A stretch of 64,000 bases of DNA from a virus. The translations under genes and the position numbers were made by a program. The notes under the pieces were generated by a model. The model was not told the DNA's origin and ran no database searches. It saw only the letters and a program-made list of their open reading frames with translations. Positions 35,751 to 44,787 of this stretch are shown here, piece by piece. The first letter of the stretch is position 1. Every line of letters begins with the position of its first letter. The stretch spans positions 23,893 to 87,892 of IMG/VR virus record IMGVR_UViG_3300029319_000017. One strand, written 5' to 3'.

Positions 35751-36601
35751 TATAAATTATATTTTTGTTTTAATTGTCTTTCTACTTCTAGCATTTCTTT
35801 ATCAGGTAAAACCTCATTAAAAACTAGTATTTCATACATACGTAGCCCATTTGCATGACCTTGAATCTGTAGTAAATGATTAGAGTTAACATCAAAAGCA
35901 TAAGTATGATCTTTAGATAATCCATTACCTATACTAGGCCCACCATTTTTACGCATAACACTAGCTCCACCTGTTTGAAGTCTAACTGTCCAAAGTTGAA
36001 GTGCATTTGATACTATTGTTGAGTTACTGTCTAATAAAACAGTTCCACTTTTATCACTTTGATCTCCTATAAACATTTTAACTTTTTGATCAGTAGGTAT
36101 TTGAAATGTTAATGGATCTTGCCCGCCATCACTAGCTCCTGCTTTCATAGTAAATATATCGCATGTTCCTGAAGAATTTATTAAATTAAATACTACAAAT
36201 AAAGTTAAAGCATCTCCCTCTAATCTACTTTGTGATAATAAATTACTTCCTACATTGCCTACTGTTTCAGTAGCACTCAGCTTATCAGTTGCATCTGCAA
36301 ATAAAGCATAAGGTATACCTGCGCTTGATCTATATATAGGTCTATCATTTGCAGTAGCTTGTTTTAAAGCTGTACCTAAAGCAGCATTATTAGCTCTACC
36401 AAATCGTTTATCAAAAGCTTTATTTGAAACTGCATATATACTGTCATTATGATTTGCATTAGTAGACATATCATCACTATACACAGCTCTTCTATCTGTA
36501 AAGTCAATCCATAATACAGGTCCATTTTTTATTCTAGACATTTTTTTCTTCCTAAATTTAGGACCTGTACTTGAATTATTATTTGATAAACTTAATCCCA
36601 T
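35750..36601 (-). CDS. Concanavalin/LamG-like lectin domain protein, tail appendage, 283 aa
   Basis: After a short basic, unstructured N-terminus, residues about 28-283 show a jelly-roll-type pattern: A-L-T-L-F-V-V-F-N-L near residue 131 and the closing Y-E-I-L-V-F-N-E-V-L-P-D-K-E-M-L-E-V-E-R-Q-L, which is the usual end of a concanavalin-A-like/LamG_3 domain. Such domains bind glycans. It has no signal peptide. It is followed and preceded by other appendage genes. Inference: a receptor-binding or decoration protein on the virion. Confidence 0.65.
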   Translation of the reverse strand: MGLSLSNNNSSTGPKFRKKKMSRIKNGPVLWIDFTDRRAVYSDDMSTNANHNDSIYAVSNKAFDKRFGRANNAALGTALKQATANDRPIYRSSAGIPYALFADATDKLSATETVGNVGSNLLSQSRLEGDALTLFVVFNLINSSGTCDIFTMKAGASDGGQDPLTFQIPTDQKVKMFIGDQSDKSGTVLLDSNSTIVSNALQLWTVRLQTGGASVMRKNGGPSIGNGLSKDHTYAFDVNSNHLLQIQGHANGLRMYEILVFNEVLPDKEMLEVERQLKQKYNL

Positions 36602-36936
36602 TATGTAGTAGTTACAGTATTATCAGCTGTTTTAAAATATGCAATACATGCACCACTAGTAAGTTTTAATGTTGAAAAATCTCCAAAGATAGTTAAACCT
36701 TCAGGAAATGTTTCACCTATTATTGTGTCTCCACTCCAATTACTTGTAGCAGTGTTTGTAGCAAATACTGTATTTTCTATAAATGTGATTGCACTCCAAT
36801 TACCTGCTGCAGCATGCTCATCAGTATCACTTATAAAATACGCACCAAACTCTCCATTACCTACATTTGCTGTTTTTGCAGTTGATTGGCTTATATTTAC
36901 TAGTGTTTGGTCTATTACGCCTAATTGTCTTCCCAT
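36601..36936 (-). CDS. Small beta-rich putative virion protein, 111 aa
   Basis: A short Thr/Ala/Asn-rich protein with beta strands such as F-G-A-Y-F-I-S-D and L-T-I-F-G-D-F-S-T-L-K-L. It resembles C-terminal or accessory units of tail fibres and decoration proteins. It overlaps both neighbours by a single base, so it is made with the lectin-like protein and the helical protein upstream. I do not recognise a named family. No signal peptide or membrane segment is present. Confidence 0.5.
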   Translation of the reverse strand: MGRQLGVIDQTLVNISQSTAKTANVGNGEFGAYFISDTDEHAAAGNWSAITFIENTVFATNTATSNWSGDTIIGETFPEGLTIFGDFSTLKLTSGACIAYFKTADNTVTTT

Positions 36937-37349
36937 TATATAATTATTTTTTCTAAGTTATTAATTTGTCTTGCTGTTACTTCGTTTGGAATTAAATCCT
37001 TTGGTAAAGAGTTTAGTTTAATAGGTTTAGCGCTTTCTTTTAATAATTTTTGCACATCTTCAATTTGATTTTTTCTTTCTGCTATTAAACTTGCATTTCT
37101 AGTTTCCATTTCTTTTACAGCTTCTGTATCATTTGCATCTTGTGCTGCTCTTATTTCTGCAGCAAACTTTACAAACTCTTCAGAAGGTTGTCCTAACTTT
37201 TCTACATTCTTTAAATGATCTTGTAGTTTGTTAATATTTTTAGATACTATAAAAGCAAAGTCTTTACCTTTTATATCTTGAGTTGCAAATAAACCATTCA
37301 TTAGATCTACTAACTCACCATTTGTTGTTTTTAATTCTATTGTTGCCAT
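36936..37349 (-). CDS. Helical protein of unknown function, 137 aa
   Basis: Mostly alpha-helical and charged: residues about 34-55 and 65-115 form amphipathic helices (F-A-A-E-I-R-A-A-Q-D-A-N-D then V-K-E-M-E-T-R-N-A). The N-terminus A-T-I-E-L-K-T-T-N-G-E-L-V-D-L is a small beta start. Helical proteins between fibre genes in phages are often assembly chaperones or trimerisation adaptors. That is inference; no family is recognised. It follows the fibre gene by 30 bases. Confidence 0.5.
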   Translation of the reverse strand: MATIELKTTNGELVDLMNGLFATQDIKGKDFAFIVSKNINKLQDHLKNVEKLGQPSEEFVKFAAEIRAAQDANDTEAVKEMETRNASLIAERKNQIEDVQKLLKESAKPIKLNSLPKDLIPNEVTARQINNLEKIII

Positions 37350-37379
37350 ATATATATTGATTTAAATTAATTTTAGTTA

Positions 37380-38798
37380 TTAAGAAATTGCACCACCAAC
37401 AGTAGATAGTAATACCCACTTTCTAGTAGCATCTGCATACATAAATGTAGCAGTATCTCCTGCGTCCGCGCACGTAACGCTTGTACCTCCTGTATATGTT
37501 CCTGGGGTTATTACTAAATCTCCCCCATCAACAATAAATACAAAAGTTTTTATTTGTCCTGGTGTTCCATCTGCTAATGTAACAGTAAACGATCCTGACG
37601 TTGTATCACAAAGAGTTACTGCAGTGTTTACACTTGCAGCACCTGCGCTTGTTACAGTATCAAAACTATTTAATGTTAAAAATCCTGCACTACCACTACC
37701 AATACTTACATTTTGATTTGTGTCAATTGATATTGCATTAGTTGCTGTTCCTCCAGAATTATTTGTTTTTAAATAAATATTTCCAGCTGCTCCTGATGCT
37801 GCATCTCCTGCAGTTAAAGTTATATCACCTCCAGTTCCTGATCCTGATCCGTCTCCAGCTCCAATACTAATATCTCCTCCATTTCCATTTCCACCTCCAC
37901 AGTCTGCACCATCAATTACAAAGTCCATCCCATTTACACCACTACTAGAATTAGCTATATCAATTGTACCGCCTTTACCATAGTTATTTGTATTACCCAT
38001 ACTAATACCTACTGTAGAATTACCTACTAAGTTTACTTGTCCTAAAGTACTAGGTAAAGTTGGAGTACTATCACCAATAAATACTCTACCATTTGCATCT
38101 ACGTGAACACCTTCTGATGATCCATCCCCACTTAAAAAACTATTTCCTGCAGCATCATCTAAATTAATATTATGAGTATTACAATCTAAAACTGCACTTA
38201 AACTATTTGTAGAAGCTACTTCTAAGTTTATATTACCTGGTGTAGTAGCTGCATCTACAGTTATTGTTCCACCTGTACTTGTAATTGCACCTACACTAGG
38301 ATATCCGTTAGTAGTATTACCAACTAATATATTACCATTTGCAGTTAAAGCTGCTTCTGAAATTGTGTTAGCTGCACTACCATATAATACAGATCCTGTT
38401 GTTATACCTGATATACCAGTACCTCCTCTTAATACAGATAAAGTTCCTGTTACTGTACCATCTAAAGATACAGAAGATAAAAATCCAGATGTTGTATTAT
38501 CACAATTATTAAGATCTATTCCTGACTCAACCAATGTCAAAACTAAATTATTGCTTGAAGTTGTAACAGTTAATTTTGTATCATCAGCAGATTTAAGACC
38601 TTTTAAATTTATTTGATTACTGTTTGTAACACTTACATATAATCCTTCACTTCCTGTTCCTAAAGTTGATAAAGAAGGAAATAAAGATTGAGCTTGTAAT
38701 TTTTTAGCTTTTTTTGTGCTGCTATTTGCTACTAATAAAAAATCTGTTGATGCTACAGATGCTTTTGATAAAGTGGTTAATGATGTTATTTCTGCCAT
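37380..38798 (-). CDS. Tail fibre-like protein, 472 aa
   Basis: Low-complexity Ser/Thr/Gly/Asn/Ala chain with many short beta repeats, including G-N-I-L-V-G-N-T-T-N-G-Y-P-S-V-G at about residue 148-163 and a Gly/Asp-rich collagen-like patch near 300-335 (G-G-N-G-N-G-G-D-I-S-I-G-A-G-D-G). The C-terminus is a beta domain ending W-V-L-L-S-T-V-G-G. This is the composition of a fibre shaft with a distal domain. It has no Cys-rich repeat, unlike its neighbour. It sits directly downstream of the 1297-residue appendage gene. Receptor specificity cannot be read. Confidence 0.7.
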   Translation of the reverse strand: MAEITSLTTLSKASVASTDFLLVANSSTKKAKKLQAQSLFPSLSTLGTGSEGLYVSVTNSNQINLKGLKSADDTKLTVTTSSNNLVLTLVESGIDLNNCDNTTSGFLSSVSLDGTVTGTLSVLRGGTGISGITTGSVLYGSAANTISEAALTANGNILVGNTTNGYPSVGAITSTGGTITVDAATTPGNINLEVASTNSLSAVLDCNTHNINLDDAAGNSFLSGDGSSEGVHVDANGRVFIGDSTPTLPSTLGQVNLVGNSTVGISMGNTNNYGKGGTIDIANSSSGVNGMDFVIDGADCGGGNGNGGDISIGAGDGSGSGTGGDITLTAGDAASGAAGNIYLKTNNSGGTATNAISIDTNQNVSIGSGSAGFLTLNSFDTVTSAGAASVNTAVTLCDTTSGSFTVTLADGTPGQIKTFVFIVDGGDLVITPGTYTGGTSVTCADAGDTATFMYADATRKWVLLSTVGGAIS

Positions 38799-38813
38799 GT
38801 TTTTTTTATTTTA

Positions 38814-41800
38814 TTAAATGCTATCGTCTGTTGTTATATCATCTCCGTCTACTTCTATATTAATTCCCCCAACTTGAATGCCATTATCTACTATATTATA
38901 AGTATATGGCTCTATTGGTTCTACATTACTTCCGATAACTGTATTATTATTACCTACTATGTATGAGCAAGGATTACATGATTTACAGTATTCACTTGCA
39001 AATTTATAAAATTTATCTAAATAATTTGTTGTTTCTGTTATAATTTTTGGATCTACACATATATCCCAATTTCTAGCCCCATTTCCATAAGGGTTTCCAC
39101 ATTGTGTTCCACAATCATTATTTGCTATATGAAATGTACCTGGAGAAACATCTCCTAACCAAGGTAATGTTACATTGTATTTAACATATGTATTAGGACC
39201 ATAAGATCCATTTCCTTGTCCTGTTGTAGGATCAACTGTAAATTCTATACTACCTCCTTCTTTCCAAATATCTTCACATGTTTTCTTTTCAGGATAATCT
39301 GGTGTTCCTGAGTCTGCACAATTGTGTATACAATCTAATCCGTTTTTGTCTGTTAAATATTTTATAAAAGACATAATTGCTAAATTTCTATCTTCACAAT
39401 TATCTTTTGATCCACCTAATAATCTTGTATACCAATTACCTACACCATTATACATACAATCTGTTATGTATTTTTGTTTTTGCACTCTATTTCTAGGCAA
39501 ACATTCTGGTTGATCTAATTCAAATTCACATACACCTTGATCTGTAGCACTGCCTGTACTTAATATAAACCAGTTATTTTCATCAGGCATAACAGTGCTA
39601 TCTTGTATTAAATTATAAACAATATTTTTACTTCCAGATCCGTAACCTGTATAATTATTAGCATAAATATTAAAACATCCAACATTAGCATGATGCTGTG
39701 ATACTCCTGATACATTTACTAATGGAGGAGTAGTATTAACATTTTCACCTGTATCTTGACTTGGACTGTTATAATCTATACTTCCTACTTGTCTTACTTC
39801 ATAGTTATAACATATTTTACCCCCTTCTTGTGGAATAGCTAATTCTAAAATATAATTACCATATCCAATATTTTCATTTACAGTGTCTAAAGGTTGAGAT
39901 AAACTAACCCATAAACCTGGAGGACTTAATGTATTTGGATTTAATCCTCCATTACTATCCCATGTACCAAAAGATGTATTATTATAGTTTTGAGCATCTA
40001 ACCCTGTAACCTTTGTTTCTGCTATTGGAGTTAAATCCATTGTTTCTGATATAGGAAAAGTATATTGATCTGGACTATATCCTTGAACTGTACCTCCTCC
40101 AGAAGGTTTTTTATATATTTTTAAAACTACGCCAGGAGGTAAATAAGTTGCATAACCTCCAGTTGACATAGTTGTTATACTCCAAGTTATTATAGGTTCA
40201 CCTGTAGCAAATAAATTAAATGTACCTGCTTGAATTTCATTTTCTATATCAGTAGATATTCCATTAAATTCTATCCCTATACCTAATCCACTTATAGTAA
40301 ATGTAGGACAAAACACACAATTATCATTATCAGGTATTGTTGTAAGTGGATTATAGTTTAATGCTTTAGGCATAGTACATCCTAATATTCCATACACACA
40401 TTGTCCATTATCTACATTAGCATCAGGATTATAATTAGCTGCTGTCATATCTGTGCAACCATATACTGCTGCTATACAAGATCCATCATCCCACTCTGCA
40501 TCACAATTATAATTAGAAGCAGTTTGATCTGTACACCCGCCCATAGCTGCAGTTTCTTGCATTATTAACATTCTTGCTGTACCAGAAACTTGTTGATTAC
40601 AGTTAGTTTCTCTTATATGTGTTTCTCCTCTTTGTGTACATTTAGTTTGAGTATTTTCTACCATTACTTCTACATAGTCTCCCTCAGAAGCTAAATGTGG
40701 ACCAAATCCTTGTTTTCTTTCTCCTCCTATTATCCAATTAATTACATCATAAGGACCTCTAGTTATACTTAAACTTTTTACACAAGCTTGGTTAGTATCA
40801 TTAATAATTATATCAATAGGTTCTTCAATGCAATCATATTGACATAAACTTTGTTTGCCATATGTTGCTTTAGCATCAAAATTACTAGCATTACGATCTG
40901 TACATCCTGCATATCCTACATAAAATCTATGTATGCTTTTACAATCAGTTACATTAGGAACATTTTCTACATAAGCTTCTAATGCCCACCATCCAACAGC
41001 TGCTTCTCTAATTAATGTAAATGTTTTGTCTACTGTAACTGTAGCTGTTGGAGTTATTGCAAGAATTTCTGCATTTGTTTTGCTATTTGCATTTTCTGTG
41101 TTTCCTAAAGAATATACTCTAATTTTATACGCTTCATCAGAATCAGATGAGATATGATCAAATAAAGGTGGAAATATTTTACCTCTAAAATTAATAAGAC
41201 CATTACCACTTATTGTTTGAGCATGCTCTACACTTGATCCATCGTTAGATACAAAGTCTACACCAACAGGTCTATTAGAACCACTATCATCATCGCCATA
41301 TGTTAATCCATTATATGCATTTCCATATTGATCATTTGCTCGACAGAAAAAACATACACTATCACCAGTTGTTGATTCTGTAGAATCATAATTAGCTGCA
41401 CCAGAATCTGTACAAGCTGTTTTAGCTGATTCGTTATTTTTTGTTTTAAGTCTTATAAAAGTATTTTGAGTACAACTATTAGAATCTGATACTGTTATTT
41501 GATAAGGCTGCCAATATTGATCTAAACGTTTTAATCCAGTAAACGTATGAGTTGTGCTTGATACAGATCCAGATGAAACTTGTGTAACTATTCCATCATC
41601 GTCATGTTTTAATAATAAATAAGTATAATTTGCCGCACCTCCAGTTACTGTTACTTTAATTGCGCCAGTATTGTTAGACGCTCCATAATTATCAGGACTT
41701 ACATCTTCTACTACCATACTAAATCCATCACAATCAGAATTACAACAATGGCCATCTACAAATCTTTTATTTTTGTAATCTCCTATAGATGTTCCTTCAC

Positions 41801-42707
41801 AATCATTTCCTGACGCTAAGAAAAAAGATGGGTTACGTGCATCTAAACATACTTGATGCTCAGGCGCATCATCTGCTATAAAATATAAATTAGATGCGTA
41901 TACAAAACTATATGTAAATGGTGCTGTATTTACACTATCTAACAATTGTTGGTTTGTACCTATGTTTTCATTAGTAGTAAGTAAATTTATAAAATGTATT
42001 TCTTGTTCTTCTCTACCAGAATATAAATGTCCTACACCACGATTAGATATTCCATTATCTACATCGTTATTTGTTGATGTAACACCTTGTTCTACAAATA
42101 TCTCATTTAAATATGATGAGTTTGTATAATGTGCAAAAGGTAAATTTAATTTATATACACCTGAATAGTTATAAACATCATATGGATCTTTTTTAGGAAA
42201 TACAGCTCCTAAAATACTATTACTAGATCTTTTATTTGCAGAAAAATCTAACGACAACATATTTTCATATGGTGACGTTGTAATCATTGATGTTATGTTT
42301 TCTATTTGATCATTTAATTTAGAAGATATACCTGGTACTTTTAAAACAATTGTTTTTCTAAAACCAGATTGAAATGATAAAGTTAAAGTTTTATCAGATG
42401 CTGTTTTCTTTGTCCAATTTTTATATGTAATAGTTATGTGTCTCCACTTATACTCAAAATCTATTTTACGATTATAATCATGATCTATAATATTAACTAC
42501 TGGTTCAAACTCATAACTATCATGTGATTTAATATCAATTTTTAATTGATTATTAGATTGTAAGTATGCAACACCTTGTACAAGTTTAGGAGACGTAGGT
42601 GAAAATACATTTAGAGGAGTTGATCCGTTACCAAATACAGTTTTACCGTCATAGTTAGAAAACCTGTCGTCAAAAGTTGAGTAATAATTAGTTGATTCGT
42701 TTGCCAT
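38814..42707 (-). CDS. Large appendage/adhesin with Bacteroidota GCTD repeats, 1297 aa
   Basis: The N-terminal 300 residues are a beta domain starting N-Y-Y-S-T-F-D-D-R-F-S-N-Y. From about residue 430 on come Cys-containing repeats of the pattern G-C-T-D-x-x-A-x-N-Y-(x)-A-x-x-D-x-G-x-C: at about 432, 607, 725, 746 and 771 (the last two with N-Y-N-P). These repeats are common in secreted and cell-surface proteins of Flavobacteriia. The C-terminal 300 residues hold many Cys (C-K-S-C-N-P-C). It has no signal peptide, so a virion location is more likely than secretion. Role by inference: adhesion or receptor-binding appendage. Confidence 0.7.
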   Translation of the reverse strand: MANESTNYYSTFDDRFSNYDGKTVFGNGSTPLNVFSPTSPKLVQGVAYLQSNNQLKIDIKSHDSYEFEPVVNIIDHDYNRKIDFEYKWRHITITYKNWTKKTASDKTLTLSFQSGFRKTIVLKVPGISSKLNDQIENITSMITTSPYENMLSLDFSANKRSSNSILGAVFPKKDPYDVYNYSGVYKLNLPFAHYTNSSYLNEIFVEQGVTSTNNDVDNGISNRGVGHLYSGREEQEIHFINLLTTNENIGTNQQLLDSVNTAPFTYSFVYASNLYFIADDAPEHQVCLDARNPSFFLASGNDCEGTSIGDYKNKRFVDGHCCNSDCDGFSMVVEDVSPDNYGASNNTGAIKVTVTGGAANYTYLLLKHDDDGIVTQVSSGSVSSTTHTFTGLKRLDQYWQPYQITVSDSNSCTQNTFIRLKTKNNESAKTACTDSGAANYDSTESTTGDSVCFFCRANDQYGNAYNGLTYGDDDSGSNRPVGVDFVSNDGSSVEHAQTISGNGLINFRGKIFPPLFDHISSDSDEAYKIRVYSLGNTENANSKTNAEILAITPTATVTVDKTFTLIREAAVGWWALEAYVENVPNVTDCKSIHRFYVGYAGCTDRNASNFDAKATYGKQSLCQYDCIEEPIDIIINDTNQACVKSLSITRGPYDVINWIIGGERKQGFGPHLASEGDYVEVMVENTQTKCTQRGETHIRETNCNQQVSGTARMLIMQETAAMGGCTDQTASNYNCDAEWDDGSCIAAVYGCTDMTAANYNPDANVDNGQCVYGILGCTMPKALNYNPLTTIPDNDNCVFCPTFTISGLGIGIEFNGISTDIENEIQAGTFNLFATGEPIITWSITTMSTGGYATYLPPGVVLKIYKKPSGGGTVQGYSPDQYTFPISETMDLTPIAETKVTGLDAQNYNNTSFGTWDSNGGLNPNTLSPPGLWVSLSQPLDTVNENIGYGNYILELAIPQEGGKICYNYEVRQVGSIDYNSPSQDTGENVNTTPPLVNVSGVSQHHANVGCFNIYANNYTGYGSGSKNIVYNLIQDSTVMPDENNWFILSTGSATDQGVCEFELDQPECLPRNRVQKQKYITDCMYNGVGNWYTRLLGGSKDNCEDRNLAIMSFIKYLTDKNGLDCIHNCADSGTPDYPEKKTCEDIWKEGGSIEFTVDPTTGQGNGSYGPNTYVKYNVTLPWLGDVSPGTFHIANNDCGTQCGNPYGNGARNWDICVDPKIITETTNYLDKFYKFASEYCKSCNPCSYIVGNNNTVIGSNVEPIEPYTYNIVDNGIQVGGINIEVDGDDITTDDSI

Positions 42708-42709
42708 AG

Positions 42710-43234
42710 TTAACAGTTACATCCGCAAAAAGATATGCATTGATTTTTTGCTGAATTGTAAGCGTCTATAGCTTTTTGTATAACACCAGAAGCTATACTT
42801 GCATCTGATGGAATATTAGCTAACATTGTATTTACAGACTGTATTAACAAAAATAATCTTTGAGCTTCCGCTAAAGTTTTATCACATTGTGGTTCTCCAC
42901 AGTTACAATTTGTTAATTCTAAAGTTTTATCTGCTAAACAACAATCTAAAAAACAAGAACTTAATGTTCCTGCATTTGTAATGTTACCTTCAAAATCCGT
43001 AATAGATGCTGTTATAACACCTGGATCATCTCCAATTACTTCTGGAATACTGTATACAAAATTTTGTGGAATAGGAGTTGTTCCGTCTGCAGAAAATATA
43101 ATACTTATTTCATATGTAGCTATTTCTACACCGTTGTTAGATATAACTAAAGTTGCAGGTCCTGGTTGACTACCACTATATTGTCCTTGTAAAAATCTAC
43201 AATCGTCTGTTGTAGACATGCTTAAATTCACCAT
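42710..43234 (-). CDS. Putative virion protein with Cys-rich helical C-terminus, 174 aa
   Basis: Residues 1-95 are a beta domain (A-T-L-V-I-S-N-N-G-V-E-I-A-T-Y). Residues 93-120 and 165-174 contain clustered Cys (F-L-D-C-C-L-A-D, N-C-N-C-G-E-P-Q-C and S-F-C-G-C-N-C), bracketing a helix with A-E-A-Q-R-L-F-L-L-I-Q-S. Similar Cys-helix-Cys domains occur in marine phage structural proteins. A metal site or disulfides are possible. It lies 2 bases upstream of the large appendage gene and just downstream of a terminator-like stem-loop, so it may start a separately dosed segment. Confidence 0.55.
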   Translation of the reverse strand: MVNLSMSTTDDCRFLQGQYSGSQPGPATLVISNNGVEIATYEISIIFSADGTTPIPQNFVYSIPEVIGDDPGVITASITDFEGNITNAGTLSSCFLDCCLADKTLELTNCNCGEPQCDKTLAEAQRLFLLIQSVNTMLANIPSDASIASGVIQKAIDAYNSAKNQCISFCGCNC

Positions 43235-43261
43235 ATTATTAAATGTGTGTTAGATAGATAT

Positions 43262-43281
43262 AGGGGACCTAATGGCCCCCT
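43262..43281 (-). terminator. Stem-loop between virion genes, possible attenuator
   Basis: On the plus strand the arms are GGGGACC (43263-43269) and GGCCCCC (43274-43280) around a TAAT loop. The single imperfect pair is A/C on the plus strand but U/G in the minus-strand RNA, so the stem is better in the minus transcript, which is the direction of these genes. The U-run after it is weak (TATATCTATC). It could partly stop transcription after the abundant decoration protein gene. Confidence 0.55.
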
Positions 43282-43301
43282 TATCTAATTGTATTAAGAG
43301 A

Positions 43302-43784
43302 TTATGATAAATCTCCTGTTAGTACGTATTCTACGTATAACGTCAATTTTCCTGTCTCAACAGCTTCGTCATCATTAGTAGTTAATAATAACTCAGAATT
43401 TGCAGTAATATGTGTATATGTTGCTGATCTCAAGTTTTTAACTTCAACCGCAGTATCATGTGCTGCATCAGCACCTAAAACTGGACTTTCTATTAAAGTT
43501 GCGTGAGCTCCTGCATCCCATACATTAGTAGCATCGCTAATTGCAATTGCTGCAACAAATGCACCAGTAGCACCTGTTATACCTAAAGATAATTGAGCTG
43601 AATCATCACCACCATCAGCAAATGTAGTTTCTACATAATAATATGCGTTGGTAATTAATGCACCTTCTGGAATGAAAACACTACCTGTTGTACATGAAGC
43701 AGAAGCATTGTTAGCTAGGTTTGTAACCGAAGCGTCCCATTGACCTACTGCAACATATTTGTTTAATAAAGGATTATTTGCCAT
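43302..43784 (-). CDS. Putative capsid decoration or head-fibre protein, 160 aa
   Basis: A small Ala/Thr-rich beta protein, M-A-N-N-P-L-L-N-K-Y at the start and L-T-L-Y-V-E-Y-V-L-T-G near the end, with E-G-A-L-I-T-N-A-Y-Y-Y-V-E-T at about 39-52. Composition and position between the connector genes and the fibre genes suit a head decoration protein. It has one Cys. A stem-loop follows its stop codon at 43281-43262, consistent with high expression. I do not recognise a named family. Confidence 0.55.
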   Translation of the reverse strand: MANNPLLNKYVAVGQWDASVTNLANNASASCTTGSVFIPEGALITNAYYYVETTFADGGDDSAQLSLGITGATGAFVAAIAISDATNVWDAGAHATLIESPVLGADAAHDTAVEVKNLRSATYTHITANSELLLTTNDDEAVETGKLTLYVEYVLTGDLS

Positions 43785-43810
43785 TTTATTATATTTTTAA
43801 AAAGTTAATA

Positions 43811-44755
43811 TTATAAATTTACACTACCAAATCCAGCAGCATTCATATAAGGATTTAAAGCTCCTTCAAATGCTGATGTAATAGCTGCAGTTGCTTCGTC
43901 AATAGCAACGTAAATTTCCATTAAATTGTCCACACCTTTAATTTGTGGTGACGTGCTTCCATCTTTAGTAGCTACAATAGTATACAGATCATAATCACCT
44001 GCTGATGCTGCTGTAGTAGTTGGAGCTTTTGGAAAGTGCATTCTATTATAGTATCCGTAACCAGATCCCATTAATGACTCTTCCATTTTTTGTACATCGT
44101 ACCCATCTCCAGATCCTTTTACTAATGCTGTATTTACAGATTCTGTAAATGTACTTCCAGTAACTTCAGTAGAATCAATTGCTGTAACAAATTCAACTGC
44201 ACCTTCTTTCCATGTTGCACCACTGTTAGTAGTGTCTCCATTTTTAGATCCAGAAAAATCTACACTACCACCATTGTTAGTTACTGTAGTGCTTAACCAT
44301 TCTGGCCAGTTATTATCATTTTTTGCTGCAGTTGCAGCTGCTGTTATTGCAGTACATATGTCTGTATTAGAATCACCATTAGTTACACTAGTAGATAATA
44401 TAAAAAATTCTTGAGGCTGTTCTTCTCTTCGAATAAATTTTATATCTACAGTACCTGTTGATGTTGCTGCGTTAGCTACTGTTACTCTAATTTCTTTTGC
44501 AGTTTGAGCTTCATAGGATTTACCATCCCAAACCATAATATTTCTACCTGCAATCCAAGGGCTAACAATATTTTCAGCTGCTGTACCTTGTACAAATCTA
44601 ATTTCAGGAGCATCTGCAATTGTGTCTCCTGGAGCTAGTGATGTAATTTCACCATTAGCATCTTTTTTTTGTATGTCTATAGCACCTTCTGCTAATAAGC
44701 CATTTGTATAACTTACTGCTACTGGTGTTTCTGGACTAACTAATAATTGTCTCAT
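43811..44755 (-). CDS. Putative virion structural protein, 314 aa
   Basis: An acidic, Thr/Ala-rich beta protein: V-S-P-E-T-P-V-A-V-S-Y-T near the start, E-I-R-V-T-V-A-N-A-A and V-D-I-K-F-I-R-R-E at about 85-112. The C-terminal part (from about 235) includes Y-G-Y-Y-N-R-M-H-F-P-K. It has almost no Cys and no signal peptide. It lies between a ring protein gene and the decoration-like gene, where head auxiliary or fibre proteins occur in crAss-like genomes. The exact role is not known. Confidence 0.55.
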   Translation of the reverse strand: MRQLLVSPETPVAVSYTNGLLAEGAIDIQKKDANGEITSLAPGDTIADAPEIRFVQGTAAENIVSPWIAGRNIMVWDGKSYEAQTAKEIRVTVANAATSTGTVDIKFIRREEQPQEFFILSTSVTNGDSNTDICTAITAAATAAKNDNNWPEWLSTTVTNNGGSVDFSGSKNGDTTNSGATWKEGAVEFVTAIDSTEVTGSTFTESVNTALVKGSGDGYDVQKMEESLMGSGYGYYNRMHFPKAPTTTAASAGDYDLYTIVATKDGSTSPQIKGVDNLMEIYVAIDEATAAITSAFEGALNPYMNAAGFGSVNL

Positions 44756-44787
44756 GTCTAATTATTTAAAAATTAATATTCAATTTA

